NCBI GenBank assembly: GCA_937900985.1
Contig: CALCGM010000508.1
Span: forward strand, 1-5,595
Length of the DNA stretch: 5,595 nt
Origin: an uncultured Planctomycetaceae bacterium
GTDB lineage: Bacteria; Planctomycetota; Planctomycetia; Pirellulales; UBA1268
Reading direction: 5' to 3'
In this document: positions 1 through 5,595 of the stretch, piece by piece
Numbering within the stretch: the stretch's first letter is position 1
Layout: every line of letters starts with the position of its first letter
Notes under the pieces: generated by a model
The model's input: only the letters and a program-made list of their open reading frames with translations
Told to the model about the DNA's origin: nothing
The model's database searches: none
Program-made: the position numbers and the translations under genes

Positions 1-1111
1 CCTCGCCGATCGTGCCGGTGGCCCCCGCCATACTGAGAAACTCGGTCGGCGTGAGCACGACGACCTTCTCGACTGGCTTGGGCGGCTCGGGCGGGGTGAT
101 CAGCTGCGGCGGAGGCACCGGCAGCAGCCGCCCCCCTTCATGACTCCCCACGAACAGCAGGGAAGCATCTGGCGAAAACGCCACACACCACACGCTCGCA
201 GCAGCCGCCTCGGGGCCCACCTGCTCAGCGGCAACCGCCACATCCCACAGCTTGACGCTGCCGTCGAGGCAGCCGCTGGCCAGCCGACCACCGTCGGGCG
301 AGAACGCCAGGCTCGTCACCCAGTCTTTGTGGCCCGCGAGCTCGGCCTCCGCCGCCATGTCGGCCACCTTCCAGAGCCGGACCGTGCGATCGGCACCAGC
401 CGAGGCGAGCAGGGCTCCGTCGGGGGAAAACGCGACCGCCCAGATGGCGTCGCCGTGCCCTTCCAGCTTGCCCTTCTCCTCGCCCGTCGCGGCATCCCAC
501 AGTTTGACGAGCTTGTCGCCACCACCGGTCGCCAGCAGCGTGCCGTCGGGTGAAAACGCCACGTCGGTGACAGACCCCTCATGGGCCGTGATCGATCGCA
601 CCTCACCGCCGTCCGCCGTCGACCAGACGACCACCGTGCCATCCTCCCCGGCGGTGGCCAGCAGCGTGCCGTCCGGAGAAAAATCGAGCGACCGCACCCA
701 GCCGGCATGTTTCTTGAGGTCGGCCTTGCTCGTCTTGGCAGCGAGATCCCAGAGTTTGACAAGGCCGTCGTAGCCGGCGGTGGCGGCATGGCTGCCGTCG
801 GCCGAGATCTTCGCGGCCCAGACGGCGGTCTCGTGGCCGCCAAGGTCGGCCAGTCGGCTGCCGTCGGCCGGGTTCCAGAGCACCACATCGCCCGGACGGT
901 AGAGCAGGCTCTCGCCGCCCGCCGTCAGCAGCGACGCCCCGTCGGGGGCAAAGTCGGCGGCGATCACCCATCGCTTCGACTCGGCCAGGCTGGCCTGCTG
1001 CTCCGCCGGCTCTTCACCGCGAGCCACCAGGGCCACCAGCAGCACAAGCAGCGTGTGACACGGAACCTGCCAGCACCGCCGCCAGCTGTGAACATGATGA
1101 TCGTGAACCAT
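1..1111 (-). CDS. Secreted WD40-repeat beta-propeller protein, C-terminus beyond the window
   Basis: The frame is open from ATG at 1111 to the window edge: 370 codons without a stop, so the gene is partial. The start is supported by AGGAG at 1119-1123, seven bases upstream. Residues 1-32 look like a signal peptide: Arg-Arg at 11-12, a hydrophobic stretch at 20-30 (TLLVLLVALVA), then RGEE. The protein is therefore probably exported. From about residue 48 to 327 there are seven WD40-type units. The FSPDG-like turn recurs at 54, 102, 144, 186, 228, 270 and 312. Typical endings are VKLWD (118-122, 202-206, 286-290) and VRLWK (244-248). Seven units would close one beta-propeller, a fold used for protein binding rather than catalysis. 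Residues 329-349 form a Pro-rich linker (VPPPQ, PPEPPKP), followed by the start of another segment (VVVLTPTEF) that is cut off. In planctomycetes such proteins often sit with or are fused to cytochrome-c-like or DUF1549/DUF1553 modules; whether that holds here is unknown. The binding partner is unknown. Confidence 0.92.
   Translation of the reverse strand, partial: MVHDHHVHSWRRCWQVPCHTLLVLLVALVARGEEPAEQQASLAESKRWVIAADFAPDGASLLTAGGESLLYRPGDVVLWNPADGSRLADLGGHETAVWAAKISADGSHAATAGYDGLVKLWDLAAKTSKADLKKHAGWVRSLDFSPDGTLLATAGEDGTVVVWSTADGGEVRSITAHEGSVTDVAFSPDGTLLATGGGDKLVKLWDAATGEEKGKLEGHGDAIWAVAFSPDGALLASAGADRTVRLWKVADMAAEAELAGHKDWVTSLAFSPDGGRLASGCLDGSVKLWDVAVAAEQVGPEAAAASVWCVAFSPDASLLFVGSHEGGRLLPVPPPQLITPPEPPKPVEKVVVLTPTEFLSMAGATGTIGE
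131..970 (-). repeat. Seven WD40 repeat units, six with an exact 42-codon period
   Basis: This stretch encodes residues 48-327 of the secreted propeller protein. The turn motif (DFAPDG, KISADG, FSPDG four times, FSPDA) starts at residues 54, 102, 144, 186, 228, 270 and 312. The first step is 48 residues and every later step is exactly 42. The period is visible in the DNA: on the plus strand CCGTC followed by a GAAAA-like stretch begins at 291, 417, 543 and 669, each 126 bases apart. Units 3 and 4 (residues 144-198) share FSPDGTLLAT. The first unit is the most divergent. Confidence 0.88.
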
Positions 1112-1118
1112 GGCTCTT

Positions 1119-1123
1119 CTCCT
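1119..1123 (-). promoter_or_regulatory. Ribosome binding site of the WD40 gene
   Basis: AGGAG on the minus strand lies seven bases before ATG at 1111. It is the best Shine-Dalgarno match in the window. It fixes the start that places the signal peptide at the N-terminus. Confidence 0.75.
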
Positions 1124-1186
1124 GATCCCCCCGGCATTCCCCCGGCAAACCTCAACCGGCCAGCAGAGTCGTCGGCCGGCCCGCAG

Positions 1187-1194
1187 AGTATAGT
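1187..1194. promoter_or_regulatory. Candidate overlapping -10 elements for the divergent WD40 and isomerase-like genes
   Basis: The spacer 1112-1254 contains AGTATAGT. It reads TATAGT on the plus strand (1189-1194) and TATACT on the minus strand (1192-1187), each close to TATAAT. It stands out as an AT-rich island in GC-rich DNA. No good -35 hexamer sits at the usual distance on either strand; the best minus-strand match is TTGGAA at 1217-1212, 19 bases away. The assignment is weak and planctomycete promoters may not follow this pattern. Confidence 0.2.
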
Positions 1195-1243
1195 TCGGGG
1201 GTTTCGGGGCATTCCAACCACCTGCCACGTCCGTCCTTCCCAA

Positions 1244-1248
1244 CGGAG
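1244..1248 (+). promoter_or_regulatory. Ribosome binding site of the isomerase-like gene
   Basis: CGGAG lies six bases before ATG at 1255 and supports that start. The sequence from here to the start codon almost repeats the one before the pyruvyl transferase gene at 4567-4580. Confidence 0.65.
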
Positions 1249-1254
1249 TTTTTC

Positions 1255-2943
1255 ATGGCCCGCGCTTCCCGTTCCCGCACTGGCTCCAGGCCCTCCTCAG
1301 TGGTCACGCTCGTGGCCAGTGGCGACCTTCGCGAAGAGGCCAACCGCGTCTGCTGGCCTGCCCAGCAGCAGCTTGAAGCCGAGCTTGGCCGCGCCATCAA
1401 AGACCTCGGCGGGCAGATTGAACGGGCCCATCCCGTCAGCCGCAGTCGCGGCCATGGCTTCATTGGCTCCGCCAAAGAAGGGCTGGAGGTCTTTGCTGGC
1501 ATCGCCCCCGAGAGCCCGTTGATCGTGGCGGAGGCCGTCTGGCAATACTCAAACCATGTGCTGCCAGGACTCTCGACCCACCGCGGACCGATCCTCACCC
1601 TGGCCAACTGGTCGGGGCAGTGGCCGGGCCTGGTCGGCATGCTCAACCTCAACGGCTCGCTGACAAAAGCCGGGGTGCCCTATGCGACACTCTGGGCCGA
1701 CGACTTCTCCCAGCCCAGCGCCCGGCGGCATCTGGAGGCCTGGCTGAACACCGGCCGGGTCCACCACGACATCAGCCACGTCGTGCCACACGACATGGTG
1801 AAAACCCCCGCCAAGCTCACCAAACTGGCCGGTGACATCGCCAACGACCTCCGCCGCCGCAAGGTGCTGATGGGGGTGTTTGACGAGGGCTGCATGGGCA
1901 TGTTCAACGCGATCATTCCCGATCACCTGCTGCATCCCACCGGAGTGTTTAAGGAGCGACTGAGCCAGTCGGCCCTCTACTACGAAACGACCCAGGTGCC
2001 GGAAGCCGAGGCGAAGGAGGTCTTGGCCTGGCTGGAGAAGGCGGGCATGACCTTCCACTTTGGCAAGGACGAGGCCACCTGCCTGACCAGACAGCAGGTG
2101 CTCATGCAGTGCCGGATGTACATCGCCACCCTGCGGCTGGCCGACCGCTTCGGCTGCGAGCTTGTGGGCATCCAGTATCAGCAGGGCCTCAAAGACCTGC
2201 TGCCGGCGAGCGACTTAGTCGAGGGCATGCTCAACAACACCAAGCGGCCGCCCGTCACCGCCGAAGGCTCACGACGGGTGCTCTTCCGCGGCAAGCCCCT
2301 GGTGCACTTCAACGAAGTGGATGAGTGCGCCGGGCTCGACGGCCTGCTCACCTCGCGGGTTCACGAGGCCCTCGGCGAGCCGGTGGAAAACACGCTCCAC
2401 GACATCCGCTGGGGCGACTGGGACCGCTCAGGCTCGACCGAGGCCTGGGTCTGGGTGTTTGAGATCTCTGGTGCGGCGCCACCGGAGCACTTCGTGGGCG
2501 GCTGGAAAGGGGCCCACGGCTATCGCCAGCCACCGATGTATTTCCGGCTGGGCGGCAGCACACTCGCCGGCGTCAGCAAGCCGGGCGAAATCGTCTGGAG
2601 CCGGATCTGGGTCGGACCAGACGGGAGCGGCACGTCGCGGCTCCACATGGACATCGGACGCGGCCGGGCGATCGGCCTGCCGGAGGACGAAACCCGCCGC
2701 CGGCTCGACGCAACCACACCGCAGTGGCCGATTATGCACGCGGTCACCTACGGCGTGTCACGCGATCAGATGATGGCTCGCCACAAGGCCAATCACATCC
2801 AGGTGGCCTACGCCCGTGATGCCGCAGCCGCCGACCGATGTGCCTTGGCCAAGGCAGCCCTGGCCAAGGAACTGGGCATCGAGGTGGCCTTCTGCGGCGA
2901 CCGCACCGACACCTCGACAGCGTCCGCCCGGTGGCCGCACTGA
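1255..2943 (+). CDS. L-fucose/L-arabinose isomerase-fold protein (FucI-like), substrate unknown
   Basis: This gene is complete: 562 codons, ATG at 1255 after a good ribosome binding site, and TGA at 2941-2943. E. coli FucI is about 590 residues. Landmarks fall in FucI order when compared from memory. LANWSGQWPG at 116-125 followed by GVPYATLWADD at 140-150 matches the N-terminal substrate-domain segment. FDEGCMGMFNAIIP is at 209-222 and HFGKDEA at 268-274. GIQYQQGLKDL at 305-315 resembles the FucI GFQGQR region. NEVDE at 353-357 and LHDIRW at 381-386 resemble the FucI segments with metal ligands E337 and D361. TTPQWP at 487-492 and KANH at 511-514 resemble the segment ending in catalytic H528. 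This predicts E354, D383 and H514 as ligands of a divalent metal such as Mn. No signal peptide is evident, so it is probably a cytoplasmic aldose-ketose isomerase. It is distant from true FucI and no pathway genes adjoin it, so I give no symbol. The first 20 residues are Arg/Ser-rich and probably unstructured. Confidence 0.9.
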   Translation: MARASRSRTGSRPSSVVTLVASGDLREEANRVCWPAQQQLEAELGRAIKDLGGQIERAHPVSRSRGHGFIGSAKEGLEVFAGIAPESPLIVAEAVWQYSNHVLPGLSTHRGPILTLANWSGQWPGLVGMLNLNGSLTKAGVPYATLWADDFSQPSARRHLEAWLNTGRVHHDISHVVPHDMVKTPAKLTKLAGDIANDLRRRKVLMGVFDEGCMGMFNAIIPDHLLHPTGVFKERLSQSALYYETTQVPEAEAKEVLAWLEKAGMTFHFGKDEATCLTRQQVLMQCRMYIATLRLADRFGCELVGIQYQQGLKDLLPASDLVEGMLNNTKRPPVTAEGSRRVLFRGKPLVHFNEVDECAGLDGLLTSRVHEALGEPVENTLHDIRWGDWDRSGSTEAWVWVFEISGAAPPEHFVGGWKGAHGYRQPPMYFRLGGSTLAGVSKPGEIVWSRIWVGPDGSGTSRLHMDIGRGRAIGLPEDETRRRLDATTPQWPIMHAVTYGVSRDQMMARHKANHIQVAYARDAAAADRCALAKAALAKELGIEVAFCGDRTDTSTASARWPH

Positions 2944-2972
2944 GGGAGCCGCGGCGACCGGTCTGCAGTGGA

Positions 2973-4301
2973 TCAGCTCGCTCGTGCAGCGACAGGCTGC
3001 TCGACCGATCGGGTGGGGCTGCTGGCCAGTAGCCCACGGCGGTCGATCCGTGGTGCCTGTGTCCGCTGGATGGTCGCCGGGGTGGCCGTGCGAGCCACGA
3101 GGCGGCCGCGGCCGATTCCCGAAGCGGTCAACGACTGACCACTGATCATCGTGGCATAGAGGTTCTCGGTGACCCGGGCCGTCTCTTCCCAGGAATAGGA
3201 GTCGATGTAGCGACCGGCGGCCGCCACCAGGTCGGCGGAATGCGTGGGATCGTTGGCCAGCTTTTCGGCCGCCCAGACGATCTCGTCTTCCATCTTCGGC
3301 GTGGTGAGGAGCATGCAGGGCTGCTCACGGCAGATGTTTTGGAAGGCGGGCACCTTGCTGCCGATGGTGGGCTTGCCGGAAGCCAGGGCCCAGGTGATCG
3401 CCCCGGAGGCCGAGAGGTTGGGATCGACGTAGGGCGCGAGGCAGATGTCGGTGGCGGCGTAGTAGACGTCGGCGGCATCGACGGAGAGCCAGCCGGTGAT
3501 GGTCACGCGATCCTCGATGCCGAGGTGCCGCACCAGTTTGAGCAGCTTATCGAGGAAGTCGTCATCCGCTTCGGGATGGGCTCCGCCGCAGATCGCCAGA
3601 TGGAATCGCTCCGGCAGCTTGGCCAGCGCCCGCACGGCCACGTCGTGCCCCTTGTAGCGGCCGATAAAGCCAAACATCGTCAGCAGCACCGCATCCACCG
3701 GCAGGCCAAGCTGCTCCTTGGCGGCAGCCGGATTCTGCCAGGCCTGCCGCTGGGGGAGGCAGCCGTGCTCGACGACGTGCACCGCTCCGGCGGGCATCCC
3801 CTGCTTAATCAGGGCTCGCCTGGTGGTGGGTGTGTGCACAATCGCCTTGGCGTCGAGCGGCCCGACACCAAAGCAGCCGCTGACATGGTGCTTCCAGGCC
3901 AGCCGCCGGTTGACGTTCCGCAGGAGCTTCTGCGGCGAGAGCGTTCGCCGCTCGCCCACTCCCAGCGGCTCAGTGTGGAAGGTCGTCACCACGGGGGTGC
4001 CAGCCGCGCGAAGCTGCCGAAGCAGCGAGCCGTAGTTGCGGGCTGCGGCCTTGTAGCTCACCGCATGACCGAAGAAGCCGTGCTCGTGCTGGATGTGGAC
4101 AACGTCATACCGCCGCGACTGCTCGGCGATATCGCCCTGAAGCTCCGCGATGTCGGCCGCCGTGAAGGTCCGCCAGAGGTGCGGCTCAAGCGGGTAGACA
4201 TCGTTGCGAATCCCGACACCGTCGAGAGACCGCACGAGGTTGCCGCAGTAGGTGGCAATCCCGCAGGGACGATTCCAGGTCGAGAGGTGCAATACGCGCA
4301 T
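2973..4301 (-). CDS. GT4-type (GT-B fold) glycosyltransferase
   Basis: This gene is complete: 442 codons from ATG at 4301 to TGA at 2975-2973. A GTG directly before it (4304) could also start translation; AGGGA at 4315-4311 is six bases from GTG and nine from ATG. I prefer the ATG because MRVLHLSTW is a typical start for the fold. The N-terminal acceptor domain has CGIATY at 13-18, VVHIQHEHGFFG at 67-78 and TTFHTEP at 106-112. These match the GT4 subgroup with GIAT(F/Y) and QHE-G-FG motifs. The donor domain has FIGRYKGHD at 212-220, where R215 and K217 are the expected phosphate contacts, CGG at 238-240, and SASGAITWALASGKP at 298-312. It probably adds a sugar from an activated donor to a lipid-linked or growing surface glycan; donor and acceptor are unknown. 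No signal peptide or membrane helix is evident. Residues 388-442 form a tail outside the fold. It diverges from the pyruvyl transferase gene. Confidence 0.92.
   Translation of the reverse strand: MRVLHLSTWNRPCGIATYCGNLVRSLDGVGIRNDVYPLEPHLWRTFTAADIAELQGDIAEQSRRYDVVHIQHEHGFFGHAVSYKAAARNYGSLLRQLRAAGTPVVTTFHTEPLGVGERRTLSPQKLLRNVNRRLAWKHHVSGCFGVGPLDAKAIVHTPTTRRALIKQGMPAGAVHVVEHGCLPQRQAWQNPAAAKEQLGLPVDAVLLTMFGFIGRYKGHDVAVRALAKLPERFHLAICGGAHPEADDDFLDKLLKLVRHLGIEDRVTITGWLSVDAADVYYAATDICLAPYVDPNLSASGAITWALASGKPTIGSKVPAFQNICREQPCMLLTTPKMEDEIVWAAEKLANDPTHSADLVAAAGRYIDSYSWEETARVTENLYATMISGQSLTASGIGRGRLVARTATPATIQRTQAPRIDRRGLLASSPTRSVEQPVAARAS
3013..3037. other. Imperfect inverted repeat (possible hairpin) downstream of the isomerase-like gene
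   Basis: The arms GTGGGGCTGC and GTAGCCCAC can pair with one bulged G and one G-T wobble around the loop TGGCCA. It begins 70 bases after the isomerase-like stop codon, inside the tail-coding end of the opposing glycosyltransferase gene. No T-run follows on either strand, so it is not a standard intrinsic terminator. In DNA this rich in G and C it may be chance. Confidence 0.25.
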
Positions 4302-4310
4302 CACGTGAGT

Positions 4311-4315
4311 TCCCT
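4311..4315 (-). promoter_or_regulatory. Ribosome binding site of the glycosyltransferase gene
   Basis: AGGGA on the minus strand lies nine bases before ATG at 4301 and six before the adjacent GTG at 4304. It does not decide between these two starts, which differ by a single residue. Confidence 0.5.
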
Positions 4316-4378
4316 TCGATGTCCGCCAATGACGCTCTCGCGGCCGGCCGCAGCTTCACAGCCAGCCACGCGGGGGGG

Positions 4379-4407
4379 ACTGTAGAAAGCCGCTGCATCC
4401 GCCACAA
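4379..4407 (-). promoter_or_regulatory. Weak candidate promoter of the glycosyltransferase gene
   Basis: On the minus strand, TTGTGG (4407-4402) and TACAGT (4384-4379) are 17 bases apart. They match the sigma-70 hexamers at three of six and four of six positions. A transcript from here would have a leader of roughly 70 bases. The match is no better than chance in a region this long. Confidence 0.15.
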
Positions 4408-4454
4408 CCTCAAAAGGTGTGCTCGCGATCCGCAGTCAGCGTGGCGATCGCCCG

Positions 4455-4491
4455 GCGGCCGGCGGCGGTTTGGCCTAGGCCGACCGGCCGC
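4455..4491. repeat. GC-rich inverted repeat enclosing a perfect palindrome, between the divergent glycan genes
   Basis: GCGGCCGG (4455-4462) and CCGGCCGC (4484-4491) are perfect inverted copies separated by 21 bases. The spacer contains the perfect ten-base palindrome GGCCTAGGCC (4472-4481). The element lies in the 273-base non-coding stretch 4305-4577, about 87 bases before the pyruvyl transferase start. It could be an operator or a leader hairpin. GGCC-rich matches arise easily in this composition. I see no gene in the rest of this stretch. Confidence 0.3.
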
Positions 4492-4566
4492 AAAGAGGAG
4501 AATGTGTCTGGTCAGGACTGGCGGCTGCACCGAAGCCGCTCACGCAGCGGGTCGCCCACACGATCG

Positions 4567-4571
4567 CGGAG
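4567..4571 (+). promoter_or_regulatory. Ribosome binding site of the pyruvyl transferase gene
   Basis: CGGAG lies six bases before ATG at 4578. The spacing and surrounding bases are nearly the same as before the isomerase-like start at 1255. It supports this start over the ATG at 4502, which is in another frame. Confidence 0.65.
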
Positions 4572-4577
4572 TTTCCC

Positions 4578-5595
4578 ATGACCACCCCCACCTCCGGCAG
4601 CCGGCCAACGCTGATCCTCTCCGGCTTCTTCGGCCGCGGAAACTGCGGTGATGAGGCGCTCCTGCAGGTGCAGTTCGAGCAGTTTTCCCCGGACTACGAC
4701 ATCGTGGTCAGCGTCGACGAGCGGGGAGCCTACGACGGGTTTTGGAACTGGTATCCCTACGACCGCTGCCGGATTGTGCATCAGGGCAACCTGGGGGTGG
4801 TCACCGAAGCGTCGGTCGTTGGCCTGCATGTGGGGGGAGGCGGCCTGCCCCACGGCTTCAACGCAGCCCAGGTCGTGAGGGCACGCAGCTACGACAAACC
4901 AGTGTTTCTCACCGGCGTGGATGTCGCGGCCCCGGTGTCTTCCCAGGCTGCGTCCGCAGTCGCCTGCTACTACCAGCTGTTCGACTTTGTGTCGGTGCGT
5001 TCGGCTGGCTCGTGGGAGACGATGCGGCCGCTCAAGGAAAACTGTCACCAGGGGGCTGACTGGGCCCTCGCTCTTCAAACCGACGGCCCGCAGCCTGTGC
5101 CTCGATCCGGCAGCGTGGTGCTCGTCATCCGTGAGTTTCCACCAGAGCTCCTCTCACCCGCCTACATCGCGTCGCTGCAGCGGATGATTGCCGTCCTGAG
5201 CGATCGCTTTGCGAGGGTCGTTCTGCTGCCTTTTTGCCCAGAAGACGAGCGGTTTCTCGACCTCCTGCCCCCAGCGGAGCCGCTCCCTCGAGAAATCCAC
5301 TGGTGGAATCCACGCCGCATGCAGAAGGAGATTGCCGCGGCCGAGCTGGTTGTCAGCCTCGGGAGGCTGCATCCCCTGATTTTTGCCGCGAATGTGGCGA
5401 CACCCGCGGTTTTTGCCGAACCGCTGGCAGGTGATCCTCGCTGGCCGGTCTGCCTCAAGGCCCGTCAACTCTGCCAGGAGCATGGTCTGCCCTATTTCGC
5501 CGACGCAGACAGCCTCACCACAGCCCTTGCCGAGGGCCTTCGGCCGCAGGCTGCCCGGTTTGCCGCCGGCAGCCAGGATCGCTGGCAGGAGCAGG
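4578..5595 (+). CDS. Polysaccharide pyruvyl transferase family protein (CsaB/WcaK-like), 3' end beyond the window
   Basis: The frame is open from ATG at 4578 to the window edge: 339 codons, no stop. Family members are usually about 350-400 residues, so little is missing. The motifs come in family order. SGFFGRGNCGDEALL at 15-29 matches the N-terminal G-x-x-G-x-x-N-x-GDEA signature. HVGGGGLPHG at 84-93 is the glycine-rich loop. VSVRSAGSWETMR at 138-150 matches the segment before the second domain, and GADWALAL at 159-166 the D-P-A-like segment. GRLHPLIFAANVATPAVF at 262-279 carries the conserved R-x-H (R263, H265), and EHGLPYF at 301-307 follows. Characterised members transfer pyruvate from phosphoenolpyruvate to a sugar of a surface polymer, forming an acidic ketal; many others are untested, so the exact reaction is an inference. 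No signal peptide or membrane helix is seen. It diverges from the glycosyltransferase gene, which fits a surface-glycan locus. Codons such as TTT, GTT and ATT seem more frequent late in the gene; I did not count them. Confidence 0.9.
   Translation, partial: MTTPTSGSRPTLILSGFFGRGNCGDEALLQVQFEQFSPDYDIVVSVDERGAYDGFWNWYPYDRCRIVHQGNLGVVTEASVVGLHVGGGGLPHGFNAAQVVRARSYDKPVFLTGVDVAAPVSSQAASAVACYYQLFDFVSVRSAGSWETMRPLKENCHQGADWALALQTDGPQPVPRSGSVVLVIREFPPELLSPAYIASLQRMIAVLSDRFARVVLLPFCPEDERFLDLLPPAEPLPREIHWWNPRRMQKEIAAAELVVSLGRLHPLIFAANVATPAVFAEPLAGDPRWPVCLKARQLCQEHGLPYFADADSLTTALAEGLRPQAARFAAGSQDRWQEQ

Noticed and set aside
291..680. The 126-base periodicity, considered as a CRISPR-like or tandem DNA repeat
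   Set aside because: The repeats are degenerate, in frame and explained by protein WD40 units.
316..971. Minus-strand open frames overlapping the WD40 gene in other frames
   Set aside because: They are Arg/Pro-rich shadows with no recognisable domain. The true frame is open from 1111 to the window edge.
140..1522. Several long plus-strand open frames opposite the WD40 gene, one reaching into the isomerase-like gene
   Set aside because: Their repetitive SGENA-type peptides are the antisense of the repeated SPDG codons. The minus-strand frame has a ribosome binding site, a signal peptide and seven WD40 units.
1549..2058. A 169-codon minus-strand open frame inside the isomerase-like gene
   Set aside because: It is antisense to conserved FucI-family motifs and has no family features of its own.
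1255..2943. A link to planctomycete microcompartment-based fucose/rhamnose degradation
   Set aside because: No microcompartment shell protein, aldolase or dehydrogenase gene is in the window, so the link rests only on the isomerase-like fold.
2986..3000. Small hairpin GCAGC-GACAG-GCTGC after the isomerase-like stop, considered as a terminator
   Set aside because: The stem is only five base pairs, no T-run follows, and it lies in the coding end of the glycosyltransferase gene.
3240..4385. A 381-codon plus-strand open frame opposite the glycosyltransferase
   Set aside because: It is long only because stop codons are rare in high-GC DNA. The opposite strand encodes clear GT4 motifs in order.
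4502..4651. A short plus-strand frame starting just after AGGAG at 4496-4500
   Set aside because: The start codon is too close to the AGGAG, the frame runs out of phase into the pyruvyl transferase gene, and the peptide is Arg/His/Pro-rich with no domain.
4512..5078. A 188-codon minus-strand open frame inside the pyruvyl transferase gene
   Set aside because: It is antisense to the GDEA and GGGG motifs of that family and shows nothing recognisable.

Overview
The window is GC-rich bacterial DNA holding four protein genes in two divergent pairs. The two outer genes are cut by the window edges. The likely source is a planctomycete, probably a Pirellula-like lineage. This is an inference from three things: a secreted WD40 protein full of SPDG repeats, a fucose-isomerase-like protein and a surface-polysaccharide gene pair. 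No rRNA or other marker confirms it.

Left pair (1-2943). A WD40 beta-propeller protein with a signal peptide runs leftward from 1111 and leaves the window at base 1. Its C-terminal part is therefore missing. A 143-base spacer separates it from a complete 562-residue gene running rightward (1255-2943). That protein carries the landmarks of the L-fucose isomerase (FucI) family, including counterparts of the metal-binding Glu, Asp and His. No sugar kinase, aldolase or transporter lies beside it, so its substrate cannot be read from context.

Right pair (2973-5595). A complete GT4-type (GT-B fold) glycosyltransferase runs leftward (4301-2973) and converges on the isomerase gene with only 29 bases between the stop codons. 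A gene of the polysaccharide pyruvyl transferase family (CsaB/WcaK-like) runs rightward from 4578 and leaves the window close to its expected end. The two start codons are 276 bases apart and may share regulatory DNA. Together they look like the edge of an exopolysaccharide or cell-surface glycan locus that may continue to the right.

I see no RNA gene, CRISPR array, insertion sequence, transposase, attachment site or origin. The many other long open frames, on both strands, are the usual shadows of high-GC coding DNA. I found no convincing sign of an undescribed system. The most useful leads are the unknown substrate of the isomerase-like protein, the cut-off domain after the propeller, and the glycosyltransferase/pyruvyl transferase pair.
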